This document shows, one piece after another, positions 49,497-60,122 of a DNA stretch of 64,000 nucleotides. The stretch is from assembly GCF_002078875.1 (NCBI RefSeq), contig NC_034412.1:11512286-11576285 (forward strand), written 5' to 3'. The translations under genes and the position numbers were made by a program. Numbering within the stretch: position 1 is the stretch's first letter; every line of letters begins with the position of its first letter. The notes under the pieces are model-generated. The model was not told the DNA's origin. It did not search any database and was given only the letters and a program-made list of their open reading frames with translations. The stretch is from Numida meleagris (taxonomy: Eukaryota > Chordata > Aves > Galliformes > Numididae).

Positions 49497-49502
49497 AATA
49501 AA
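49497..49502 (+). terminator. RHBDD1: Candidate poly(A) signal AATAAA
   Basis: A second canonical hexamer, about 35 bp before the 28-bp palindrome. Its use is not demonstrable here. Confidence 0.35.
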
Positions 49503-49535
49503 ACAGCAGATACTCATACCTTACAGTAGGCTAAC

Positions 49536-49563
49536 TTTTTGATATTTAGCTAAATATCAAAAA
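49536..49563. repeat. 28-bp perfect palindrome
   Basis: Each arm reads TTTTTGATATTTAG followed by its exact reverse complement with no spacer, centred on the AGCT between 49549 and 49550. The first mismatch is at 49535/49564. It lies in the probable RHBDD1 3' UTR. Confidence 0.9.
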
Positions 49564-49894
49564 ATGCATAGAGTTTGTGTATTTTGCTCAGTCTGTACTC
49601 ATGATGTGTAAAGGAGGAACTAGGAGCATTGTTTCCTCAAAGAAAACCTAATGCACTGGTCAAATGCTTGTGCAATTTACTGTCTAACTATTATTTTAAT
49701 TAAAACCACTGGACTTCACTAGTTAGTTGAAAGAAGAAAAAACACAAAATGAAGAACATGATTACAACCACGTGAGTAACACAGGAGGTTCCTCATACTC
49801 ACATTTTGTTGAACGTTTGCCATTAAATTCTTAAGAAAAACCTCTCAGTACTAATAGATGTTCAGCTGTTTTCACTTTTTCATATAAAAATTGA

Positions 49895-49900
49895 AATAAA
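49895..49900 (+). terminator. RHBDD1: Candidate poly(A) signal AATAAA
   Basis: A third canonical hexamer, followed within 30 nt by T-rich and TGT-containing sequence ('ctgtctgttttcc') that could serve as the downstream element. It is the most complete of the three by eye. Confidence 0.45.
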
Positions 49901-52900
49901 TTTTTTTATATTTCAAACTGTCTGTTTTCCATTATACTAATTAAGGCATGTATTTTAAATATCGCTGCCATAATGTTGTTTGAAAAGAAGACTTGTGATT
50001 CTGAGGGGGCAGATTAATTGTGTCAGGACTAATCCTTCTTCTTCTGAACTTAGTGGAAGTTTGGGGATTGGATTATTGGTAAATTCCAATATTAATAGTG
50101 TTTTGGAAATTTTTACACAGCGATTCCTTAGTAGAGACTTACATCTGCTGAGGTTGGTAGATGCAAGTCATGGATGAATTCCTAACATCCATGTGTACTG
50201 CTGTCTCTTCAGGGACCGAAATTCAGGACAATGTACGTGAATGGGTAATTCCACATTGAATATTTTCTGACTGTTTAGTGGCTGATAATTTCTACATAAA
50301 GTAAGGATTTAAAAGAAAAAAGAGCAGTTCTGGTTAAAAACTGAACAAAAACAACAAAAACCCCACAACCACACACCAACAACAACACAAAGCACCACCA
50401 CTTTGACACCTGAAGTCCAAAATTAAGATGTGGTTATAGAGCAGTGTTTAACTTTTGAAGTTTTTTTTCCCACTTCTGTTTTGTCTTTAAGCAAAGGCAA
50501 AGCATATATTTATGTGTGAGCTTTTTCCTGGCTGTACCGCTTGTTCTCGGGGGGAAAGTGCCCTAAAATACGCTGTCAAAATGGCACATCACCACAGCAG
50601 GAGAGGTTGTGCTAGGTGAGGATCACTGGTGATACTGTTCTCAATACAGCCTGCAAATTAGATCAAAATCCGTCCCGCTTCCCTTCCATTGTCATCACCT
50701 TAAGTCAGGATAAGTAAATATTAACAATTTTCAGCTTTCAGTTGTGGAACTGTTCATAAAGGAAACTTACTCATCCTAAAGGGTGTAAATCTTGTATTTC
50801 ATATAAGTTAGCTCAGAGATAAGAAAATTGGAGAATGGCAGCTTTCCATAACATTTTGTGGGAATTCTTATTTATGTTCAGCTGTGTGATCTGAAGATTC
50901 AAGCAATGGGTTAGTAAGACCCAAGGTTGAGTATACACGTGGTAGCAGTCTTCTGCTGTATGAGAACAAGGGTAAGTTTTTTGTTCATTTACAAGAAGTA
51001 ATTGTGTAACATGCGCCAAAATGAATGTGAGCAAAGGCTTTCTAACTAGTGAGGCTTTGTAATAAGCTAAAATACATTCTGTAGTTGCCTTCTTCAGTCC
51101 TTTTGGAGTAGATTAGACAAATATCTGAGTTTAACATTTACTGTTTGCTTGCTCTTGCATTATTGGAGGGTGTTCGATTGTGTTAAGTCCTTCACCAAAG
51201 TATTCGTTACAGGGATCATTTAAGAGCTGTTGGTGGGAAGACCACTTCTGAGAGTCCAGCAATTTGTATTTTCCTTCTCTATGTAGCGATATAAAGAATG
51301 GTTCCTAAATCTGCACGGTATTAATGAGCATGGGATGACCTTTTTGCTGAGTCCTTAAAATTAGTTCCAGTGTATACATACGCACTTCTGCATCTGAGAA
51401 AGCTATTATGTTCTTTTGCCTAATTAACAAGTGGATCGTGTTGTTCTTAATTAGTTAAGTTCAGCTATCCTGTTAACAGTGCGACTCATCTGGTTTTGCT
51501 AAGATTTTGATCATTTGCATTAGTGCAAACTGTGATTCAGCGGTGATGGAGTGTTTGGAATACACAGTGTGCACAGGCCAGACTTCCCACTTTCATTCTG
51601 ACCAGCGTTTTGAAAAAGAAGAGCTGAGGTCAGAGTGGCCTCCATGGAACAATTGCTTAAGAATGAGTATCAAAAACAGTGATATTTGTAATCATTGCAC
51701 GGAAGACTAAATTCTGCAAAAGATCTTGCTATTTTGTAGCAAAATTTTATTTTACCAAGCTGAACATGATGTAGTTTTGGGGCTTGACTACTTCATTCAA
51801 AATCTTTCTATAAACTGTGAGGTGGTATTGCACAGTGGTGGTTCTCTGCTTTGCAGCCCTAACTAGTGAAACTGATTAGCGTCAGACTGTGTGTACATTT
51901 CTTTAGAAATCGGTGTTAATTTTTCTTTTGCATCTTCTGTTCTTCTGCTTCACTGTAACTGTGGAAAACAAAATCTTTCATAGACCTGTCTCCTTTTGAG
52001 AAGCAGTCAGGCACAGTGGTGGTTGAAAAGGTGAGATTTGCTCAGAGGTGTTTTTAGATGCTGAAGGCTATCTATGTTATGGTGGGGAACTATGTATTTA
52101 TATAAATTCCAGAATGATGTGGAACTGTTTTTCCATTTAACACTTACAAAATTTCACCTCCAATTGAACTTCCAATTCCTTTTAGACCATCGAGATGAAA
52201 TGGATAGAAAAGTACAAACACAGTACAAAAAAGTACAAACATTCTGTTTGAATGCTGTTGACAGGTTTCCCCTACCTTGCTTGTTTTCCATCTGGTTGTG
52301 GTGCGTGGAACTTCAAACGTTTACTTTTTTTAGATGCCAATTTCTGAAGCAGTATCCAGCCATGAAACAGATCCTCATTCTGGGGAAGTAATTCCTTTCC
52401 TTGCTGAAGTTTTTACCAAAGCAATTGTATAAAAGTTTTTATCATTTCAGAGGCAAGGCAGATCCTTTCCTGACTTTTTTTTTTGAGTAATCCTTTTTCT
52501 TGCAAGCAGCTGTTCCCTGTTCCTTTTAATTGACCCATCTTCCCTGTGGTCTTGAATGCTTTTTTTCTTTTTTGCCCAGACAGCTGATTCCAGAGGGCAT
52601 GTAAAACATTAAACAGAAGTCCTCATTTGCAGCCTTTCTTTAAGGTATGGCAGACTGAATTCAATTAAAAGTTATTTTGGGATTGCTTGTGCAAGACCTT
52701 ACAAGACCAGGCTTCAGTCTGTAGAGTGATCCCATTTACAGTGGTCTGTCTGGAACTCCAGAAGGAAAATAACCCAGGTGGATGTGGTTTGTTTCCTGAA
52801 TTTGGACCTTGGCAATACTTTGAGAATTGATGAGGGTTAATGATACGTTCTCATGTGCTGTGCTAGAGAGCTTGCTTGGTCATAGTAAACTGGCTATCTT

Positions 52901-54179
52901 CGGCTGTGTATTGGGGGGGAAAACGATGCAATCAACCTCTGTTTTTCCCTCAATTACTTGTGTACTTTAATGCCTTTTTCAAAATAAGAAAGAAAAACTG
53001 GGTTGATGGATTAAAGGCAAGCTCATCACCCTGCACCACTCTTGTTTTTTAAATGTATTTTAAACACAGGCAAAACCCATGTAGACTACCGGACTTGTAC
53101 GTTTTTTGACTGTTTTAATAGTTGTTGTTGTTGTTGTTTCACTGGTGCTTATGAACCAGCCAAAGGAGGAAAGAGTTCTTTTGGTTAAGTTTACCCTGGA
53201 AGAATTCCTGGAAGGCTTTTGCCTAAATTTGTTGCATGTAGTAATGTGGTTCTGGGAAGGAGTCTTTTAAGTAGTTTTCTGATCTGGGAATACTCTGCTG
53301 TTGCTCCATTTCCTCTCACTGGTAGCCTGATGAAGCTGCATCTGCTGTTGCTGCCATGTGCCAGTAAGTGCTCAGTGAGTTTTTCAGCTGTGCTGTCACT
53401 GCTTGCCCAGGCCCACATCAGTCTTGTCCCCAGGAGCAAGTTCTGTACAGGTAACCTTGCTGGCACTTCCATACATCCATAGTTAAACTACTGAATGCAG
53501 CAGGACATTCATTCATTCACTTATTTATTCCCCCAGGACTGGGGCACCCATCCAAATGGAATCCTCAGTGGCTGTAATGCCAACAACCTGACAGCACGGC
53601 CAGCAGAATTCTTTGGTGTTGCTATTAATATCTTTCTGCTGGGTAGGAAAATCTTTGCTTCTTTGTGGGGCCTGCACAAGATCCAAAGCTCTTGAATGCA
53701 ATGGTACTTGGACTGTAAGGACTAGCACGGGGGTATTGCCTTAAAACTGTTTGAACTCTTAAGAATTATTTCAGCTATACCTTCTTACATTTAATTTTAT
53801 AATTAGATTCCATATGAATAATCTACCTAATTATTTTTTGTGTACGCTCAGTGGACAAATGACTGCAGAATTAGAGTACCTCTGCTTTGTAATTTAGTCT
53901 GTCTTACTTGCTTTATAATATTAAGCACTTCATCTGCAACTTCATTTTGAATTAAATCTGATATTTGATAAATGCTTCTGTCAGCTAAAAGCAAGACAGG
54001 AACCTACGTAGCTGTTAGACATTCAAAGCTATCAGTAGTACATTAAATATACACCTCCAATATAGCATGCTTTTGTAGGAAATAGTAAAAGGTAGCTGAC
54101 GCAGGTGGAAAAACATCAAAATCATAGAAAAACACAATGGTTTTCGGTCATTTAAAAGTGAACTCGTGCAGCAGTAGAA

Positions 54180-54882
54180 GCCTGGAGAGGAGAGGAGAGG
54201 CTGAAAAGTCAGCAGCAGAAGAGAACCCAGGGGTGCTGGTCACAGCCAGCTGCGCAGGAGCCAGCAGCGTGCCCAGGTGGCCAAGGAGGCCAACGGCGCA
54301 AGGCCTACATCAGAAACAGAGTGGCCAGCAGGAGCAGGGAGGGGATTGTTCTCTTGTATGCAGTGCTGGTGAGACTGCACCTCAAGTGCTGTGTTCAGTT
54401 TGGCCTCTCAGCGCAAGAAAGTTACTGAGCTGCTGGAAAGCATTCAGAGAAGAGCAACGAAGCTGGTGAGGAAACTGGAAAATGGCACAGGAGGGAGTGG
54501 GTGAGGGAACTAGGGCTGTTCAGTCTGAAGAAGAGGAGGCTAAGGGGAGACCTCATCGCTCTCTGTAACTGCCTGAAAGGAGGTTGTAGTAAGGACAGTG
54601 TTGGTATCTTTCCTCGGGTGACAAGTGACAGAACATGAGGAAATGGCCTCAAGCATTGCCGGGGACGTTTAGGTTGTTTTGAAGAAATTCTTCCTGATAT
54701 CCAGCGGTTAGGCAATGGAAGGGGCTGCCCAGGGCAGTGGTGCAATCACCATCCCCAGGTGTATTTAAGAGATGTGTGGATGTGGTGCTTAGGGCTGTGG
54801 TTTAGTGGTGAGCTTTTAGTGTTAGGTTGGTGGTTGGATTTCATCTTAAGGGTCTTTTCCAACCTCAATAATTCTATGATTT
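54180..54882 (+). mobile_element. CR1 LINE, 5'-truncated, about 700 bp
   Basis: A long match to the 3' end of CR1 ORF2 and its UTR: 'tgcccaggtggccaaggagg', 'cagaagagcaacgaagctgg'-like text, 'gaagaagaggaggctaaggg', 'ggaaatggcctcaag', 'ggggctgcccagggcagtgg', and the end at 'ttccaacctcaataattcta'. The reverse-transcriptase frame is broken by stops and indels. It ends in a single clear ATTCTATG unit. The open frames drawn over it (54137-54469 and 54422-54745) are decayed LINE or shadow sequence. Confidence 0.95.
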
Positions 54883-54967
54883 AGATTATCGTATCTTTGT
54901 TGATTCTTACAGATGTTTTTAAGACTTTTCTGTGTACTTGATTCAAGTTGGATGAACACCCATCCAA

Positions 54968-54972
54968 ATCCC
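54968..54972. repeat. Target-site duplication, left copy (ATCCC)
   Basis: It matches 55477-55481 exactly and abuts the LTR ends. Confidence 0.85.
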
Positions 54973-55476
54973 TGTCATGGTTTTATGATTTTCGGTTATT
55001 GGTATTCCACATCATAACATCATGTAGTGAATGTACCTGGTTCTCAGAAGGACTACTACATTCCCCAGGGTACTTCGCTCCTCTGTTACCATTTCTGGCC
55101 AGAGGGAAAAGATTAAAAACTTGCAGATCATGAGACCTCGTCCCTTTTTCTGCCCGTCTCTCATCTTGGCAGCACCTCGCTCTCCAGCCGTCTTAGCGTC
55201 GGTAGTAGAGTAAGGCCTACCTTGATTTTGGGACATTCTCTCTCTCTGTATTGGATTTATCAGCTTAAATTGTAATTATATTGTATTATAGTGTGTTGTT
55301 TTGCATTCCGATATCTTATTTAGTAAATTAGTTTGTTTCTCCTCAGATTGTTGCCGCTGTTCCTTGCTCTCAGGGCCATGTCCTTACCCTTTTTTCCCTT
55401 TTCCCGGGGTATGGGTCCATGGGTCCCCCATCCCATTCGTCACGGAACTGGGCCGAACGCCCGTAAACCGCTGACA
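54973..55476 (+). mobile_element. Solo LTR of an avian ERVL-like endogenous retrovirus
   Basis: A 504-bp element running from TGTCATGG to CGCTGACA, flanked by a perfect 5-bp target duplication ATCCC (54968-54972 and 55477-55481). Internal text such as 'ggtattccacatcataacat', 'ggactactacattccccagg' and 'gggtccatgggtccccc' is typical of an avian ERVL LTR family as I remember it. It is distinct from the LTR at 27152. There is no internal region. It inserted about 90 bp downstream of the CR1. Confidence 0.9.
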
Positions 55477-57221
55477 ATCCCTTTTGTTCCATCTTATGTC
55501 TTCATCGAAGACTAAGTTTTCAGTGATGTAGTGTATAATAACTTCATTATTTACCTAGATGCAGTTATTACCATAAGCCACACTGTAAGTACTTCTAACA
55601 AAATGTCTTCCCCTTTCCAGAGAGCCTCTAACCTGAAAAGAGGCTGTACATGAATACCAGAGGAGGTGGTGAGTGCTGCCGAGAAAGTCTTGTGAGACCT
55701 AAATGTGGAATCCTCTAAATCCAAATGGGAAATGGGGACCTCACCTGAGAAAAATGAATAGGGTATTCAGCTGCTGCTGAACATAAGCTGAAACTAACTC
55801 AGTGTGGTTTTACATTGGGCCTTGGAAACCTAGGCTGCAGACCTTTAAGGGTAGGTGGCTGAGACGCGGTGCTGCCCTTTACGTGCTGCTTGCTTCTCAC
55901 AGCAATAAACTCAGGTTCCTATATACCTTGGAGAGTTACAACCCTGGTTTTCACTTCTCAATCAGAAAGCTGGTATTGTGCATGTGGGATGCCATCTGAA
56001 GGAGGAAAAGATTAAATTTGAAAAATCTGTCCTTTCTCAAAAAAAAAAAAAAATTGTGATATGCCAGATTTGAAGGGACGAACATGCAGCTATGGTCACT
56101 GAGCAGTGAACTGAGAATTCTGTGCCAGTGAGAAGACAGGATCCCGAAGGGAAATGCTTCCCATGACAGGTGGGTACAGGGATGTGTCCCAGGAAGGCTT
56201 TACCTGCTTCCCAGGTGAGAGGGTAGGAGAGCTGACAACCACGTCAGCACAGCAGATTGACATGGCTAGGGTGGTTGTGTCAGAAAGGAGTTGCAATCTG
56301 ATGTTTTTACACTTGAATGGAGTTACTCTGACTGCTTTATTTTCCTCTGGCTGAGCCTGGACTCTATTTTTCCTGCTTTTTGACTTTGTGTATCCAAATT
56401 CTAAGCTGGCTGATCAGATGATTGCGATGGCTTTAGAGGGAGTTTTCCTTGAATTAGGTCTTTTGGATTTGCATCAGTCTGAAAATCCTTCTGCTTATGT
56501 TCTCTTAGTGAACACACTGAAATTAAAACTGCTGGAAAAACATTTGATTCCTTCCTAGTTTAAAAAAAAAAAAAAATTGCTTAAGTGGTAAAAGGAGCGT
56601 TTGTGGTCCTTCTGGACAAGGCGATTTCTCCATATGCCATCAGTGGCTTTTCAGTAGTTTCATCAGAATTTAAATATGTATTTTTTCTGGTTTTATAGCT
56701 GAATGAAAAAGAAATAGGTGCCTTTTTTTCAGAAAGGGATTAGTGCTTAAGCTTATAAAATTTTTCATAATCAAGGCTTTCAGTAATAAGTGTATCTAGG
56801 TAGTCATTTCATAATACTCTGAAAGGTGTTGAATTTTCCTGTGGTCTATTTCCAAAAATAATAATAATTTTAAAAAGCCCCCGCCCCTGACAATTGCTCA
56901 GATTTTCCAAATGCTTCTTATATTCCTCACTTAGAAATTCATCAGCATGCTACAATTTCTTTCCAGTTAGTATTAGAAACTGCTTTGTTGTCTCCTGCTA
57001 CTTGGATTACAGCTTAATAATTTTACTTACCTCTTCTCATGAAATTCATCACTAATATAAAGGTAGCTTTTTAAGGCTTCATTATCTCATCTAATTTTAT
57101 TTTCTTACATAATCTGCTGTCAAATGGATTTGCAACTTATTGTTACTTATGAAATCTCAATTAAGTTCTTTCACAGTTTTGTTAGGTACTGCAGCAGTAA
57201 AAGCCTTTGATCTTTGTTGCT

Positions 57222-57227
57222 TTTATT
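57222..57227 (-). terminator. COL4A4: Candidate COL4A4 poly(A) signal
   Basis: The first canonical AATAAA on the minus strand after the COL4A4 stop codon (TTTATT as written), implying a 3' UTR of roughly 0.5 kb. Another lies at 57096-57101. Usage is unproven. Confidence 0.4.
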
Positions 57228-57736
57228 AGGTGTAATCATGTGTTTTTAACAATTACATTTTCCCATTTTTTCAGAAACAGCATGGGAAAGTTTTGTTAGC
57301 TTGGGAAATTCAGCTCTAGGACTTTAAGACATTTGCGTGTTTGCACATCTGTACTTACATACTTTTTAAGAGACAATTATTTATAATATGCCATATAAGT
57401 GTGTACACTCCTGTTCTAAATGCCACTTTTAACAGGAAATGCATTGTCTTGCATAATCATGTACTATTTTCTTGATATTCCAGACTTAATTCTACCCTGC
57501 AAGTTCTGCTTGTTACCTGTACATTATGGTAGTGGACTCCAGTAGTTTACACTGGATTTTACTGCCTGTAGATATGTGCACATGGGTGGATGAAGCTGAA
57601 CAGATGCATCTTTCCATCTTACGTATCCATTCAAGCAAAAAGAGTTGCACACTTTAAAATATGTTTACATATTAAATACTGTTTAAGTCTTTAGCATGTT
57701 TTTTATCTCACTTCAGCTGTTAATTTGTTTCACTTG

Positions 57737-58000
57737 TTAGTCGTGCTTCAGGCATACCTGACATCTACTGATTCTTTTCCTCTGCTCTTGTCCTTCTTTA
57801 AGAGTTCCTGACAAGGGGGCTGATGCAAACTGCAGGTCAGGCATCACTGTTGTTAGCCAGAAGCTGTATTCGTTAGCAAAAAACTGACAAGTTCCCCGTT
57901 GACCCTGGCATTCAATGAACGGTGCTGATCTGAAGTCTTCTAAGCAGCTTCCTGGTGACATAAGGGACTGCCCACCTCCCTGATCACCAGATCCAGTGTG
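57737..58000 (-). CDS. COL4A4: COL4A4 last exon (C-terminal NC1)
   Basis: The acceptor TTCCTTTCAG precedes 58000, and the stop is at 57739-57737. It has 87 codons, from [20 protein letters not shown] to RCQVCLKHD. It holds five of the 12 NC1 cysteines and the SFWLTT segment. It starts in phase 0, matching the preceding donor after Met. Confidence 0.97.
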   Translation of the reverse strand, partial: HTGSGDQGGGQSLMSPGSCLEDFRSAPFIECQGQRGTCQFFANEYSFWLTTVMPDLQFASAPLSGTLKEGQEQRKRISRCQVCLKHD

Positions 58001-60090
58001 CTGAAAGGAACAGTGAAAGAACTTGTAACTGTGTGTGAAAAATATGTAAACGATGTTAATTTTTCTAGTCCTTTAATTGCTTTCAATTGCATTATTTTTG
58101 ATGATCTCAGGTTGCAGTAAACTTCCATTGTTAGAGAAAATCTCTAATCTAAAAAGTCTAGGACAGCTCTCTTATTTTTGTAGTACGTACCAAGCTGAAG
58201 AAAAGAGTAATCCAAGTGGATTCTAAATGACGCTCTTCAATCTAAAGTGCTTCTAATGTGACTAGAGGACAGCACTGAAAAGACCTGCACTTCTAATTCA
58301 CAGAACCATAGAATGTTTGGGGTTGAAAGACACCTTGAAGATCTAACTCCACGCCCCCTGCCATGGGGATGAGTATGTTCCAGTATATCAGGTTGCTCAA
58401 AGCCCCAGCCAGCCTGGCCTTTGAATGTTTCCTGGAATGGTGCATCCACATCTTCTCAGGGCAGCCTGTTCTGGTGCCTCACCACCCTCTGAGTAAGGAG
58501 TTTCTTTCTTGTATCTAATCTAAATCTACCTTTTTTTAGTTTAAAACCTTTATTCCTTGTCCTATTGCTACCCTATCCTGAAGTGTCTTTGTACATGAAA
58601 ATTCCATTGTTTATGGGACAAGCATGCAAAAATCTATGCGATTTTAAGAAACGCATAGCTGAAGGCTATGACTTTAGCATAAATATATATAAATATATAT
58701 ATAGCTACAGACAGGTTTTGAAACTGACCCTCAGTTTGTGATTGTTTTTCTGTGAATTTTCCTTGGTGCTATTTGCTAGATATTTGTTAGCTTGCTTTTC
58801 TTTCAGAGCTGAAATGTTTGTATCTTTAGAACACAAAAGCTGTATGAAAAAAATTATGTGCCCAGACACTTACCATCAAAAAAGAATATCCTATCCAAAG
58901 ACTTCTCCAGTTCACTGGGCAGGGAGGAATTGACTGATCTTGGCTGTGAACTGCTACTGCTTGGGCTGGGGCCTCACATACAGCACATCTGCTTATATAT
59001 GGTCGTATTTCTTCTTCAGAGAGTGGTGTCATTGGTAAGGGAGCCGCACTTGACAACCAGTATGACTTATCATTTCGGCTGGCATAGTAACAAACTTGGT
59101 TGATATTACAGTAAGCAAAGGGCATGGTACTAAATACAGGAAGACAAGATCCTGCCAGACCTGAAAATAGTAAGAATGAAAAAGAAAAAAAGATGAAAAA
59201 TTCATCACTTCTTCTCAGATATGTTGATAATAATCTTCTGGCCAGTGTTGCTGCAGAACTGCAGAACTGCAGGTCTTGACAGGAGCTATGTAATTCAGGT
59301 ATCTTAAACCTCCCAGGTTCCCTACAAAAATGGTTAGTTAAATTGTAAACAAACTATTCTTAACCAATCAGTACCTCCATTTGTTCAATAACATTGAATA
59401 GTGTTGCAATCCAGTATTGAAACATGATACGGTTTGTTGCCATGGGAAACAGGTATGACAGATTTCGTAGCTGTGCCAACACTGAAAAATAAACAAGGCA
59501 GGAGGCAGCGGCTGGATTAAGAGGAGATTAGCTATTTAAGAACTCACTACAAGCAGTAGAAAAAAAAATGCCAATTCTGATAAATAGAAAATTTTTGTGA
59601 AGTATGACAAATTTTTGCTACCGGTGCATTAAGCTGAAATCTCAGCAGTTGTTCTGCTGCATTCCAAAAGAGTTTCACGGACTCTCAAAGTGAAATTCTC
59701 CTAGAACGGAATTAAGAAGAGTTTCACGATGACCCATCTAGTTAACACTGCAGATCTGTTCTGCCTTGAACTTCGGACTAGGTAGTATTTCTCTAATGCC
59801 CCCCAAACCCTAATGTTTTCTTTTAAAGATGTGATGTTCCCATACAGAAGCCAATTTTGTTTACGACTGATAATATTCCGTACCAGTAATAATACGTGAT
59901 CTGGAGTACCCTGAGTATGAAAAATGCCTGAGAAAAGAACCCACTGGTCACAGGGAACAAGGACTTTATTTTGTTTGGATCATATTTTCCCTGTTTTTAT
60001 AAGACATTTTGTTACCGACTGTGGTTATCCTGGGGAATGCCAAACACATTATAGTAAAAACATTTCAAAGTGACACTGCTGTAGTAAAAA

Positions 60091-60122
<32 letters not shown>

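Larger units (their letters stand above)
47876..49920 (+). other. RHBDD1: Probable RHBDD1 3' UTR
   Basis: Sequence after the stop codon with no further open frame. Three AATAAA hexamers (49105, 49497 and 49895) offer plausible ends, giving UTRs of roughly 1.25, 1.65 or 2.0 kb. The true end cannot be read from sequence. It contains a 28-bp perfect palindrome at 49536-49563. Confidence 0.5.
49930..57220. other. Intergenic DNA between convergent RHBDD1 and COL4A4
   Basis: AT-rich spacer containing a 700-bp CR1 (54180-54882), a solo LTR (54973-55476), an A15 run at 56039-56053, a GTT microsatellite near 53125-53139 and nothing recognisable as coding. Both genes probably terminate into it from opposite sides. 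Confidence 0.7.

Noticed and set aside
54137..54745. Open frames of 110 and 107 codons on opposite strands
   Set aside because: Both lie inside a decayed CR1 LINE; they are LINE remnants or shadow frames, not host genes.
58237..58449. 70-codon minus-strand frame in the COL4A4 region
   Set aside because: It overlaps the CR1 insertion in the last intron and has no collagen or NC1 character.
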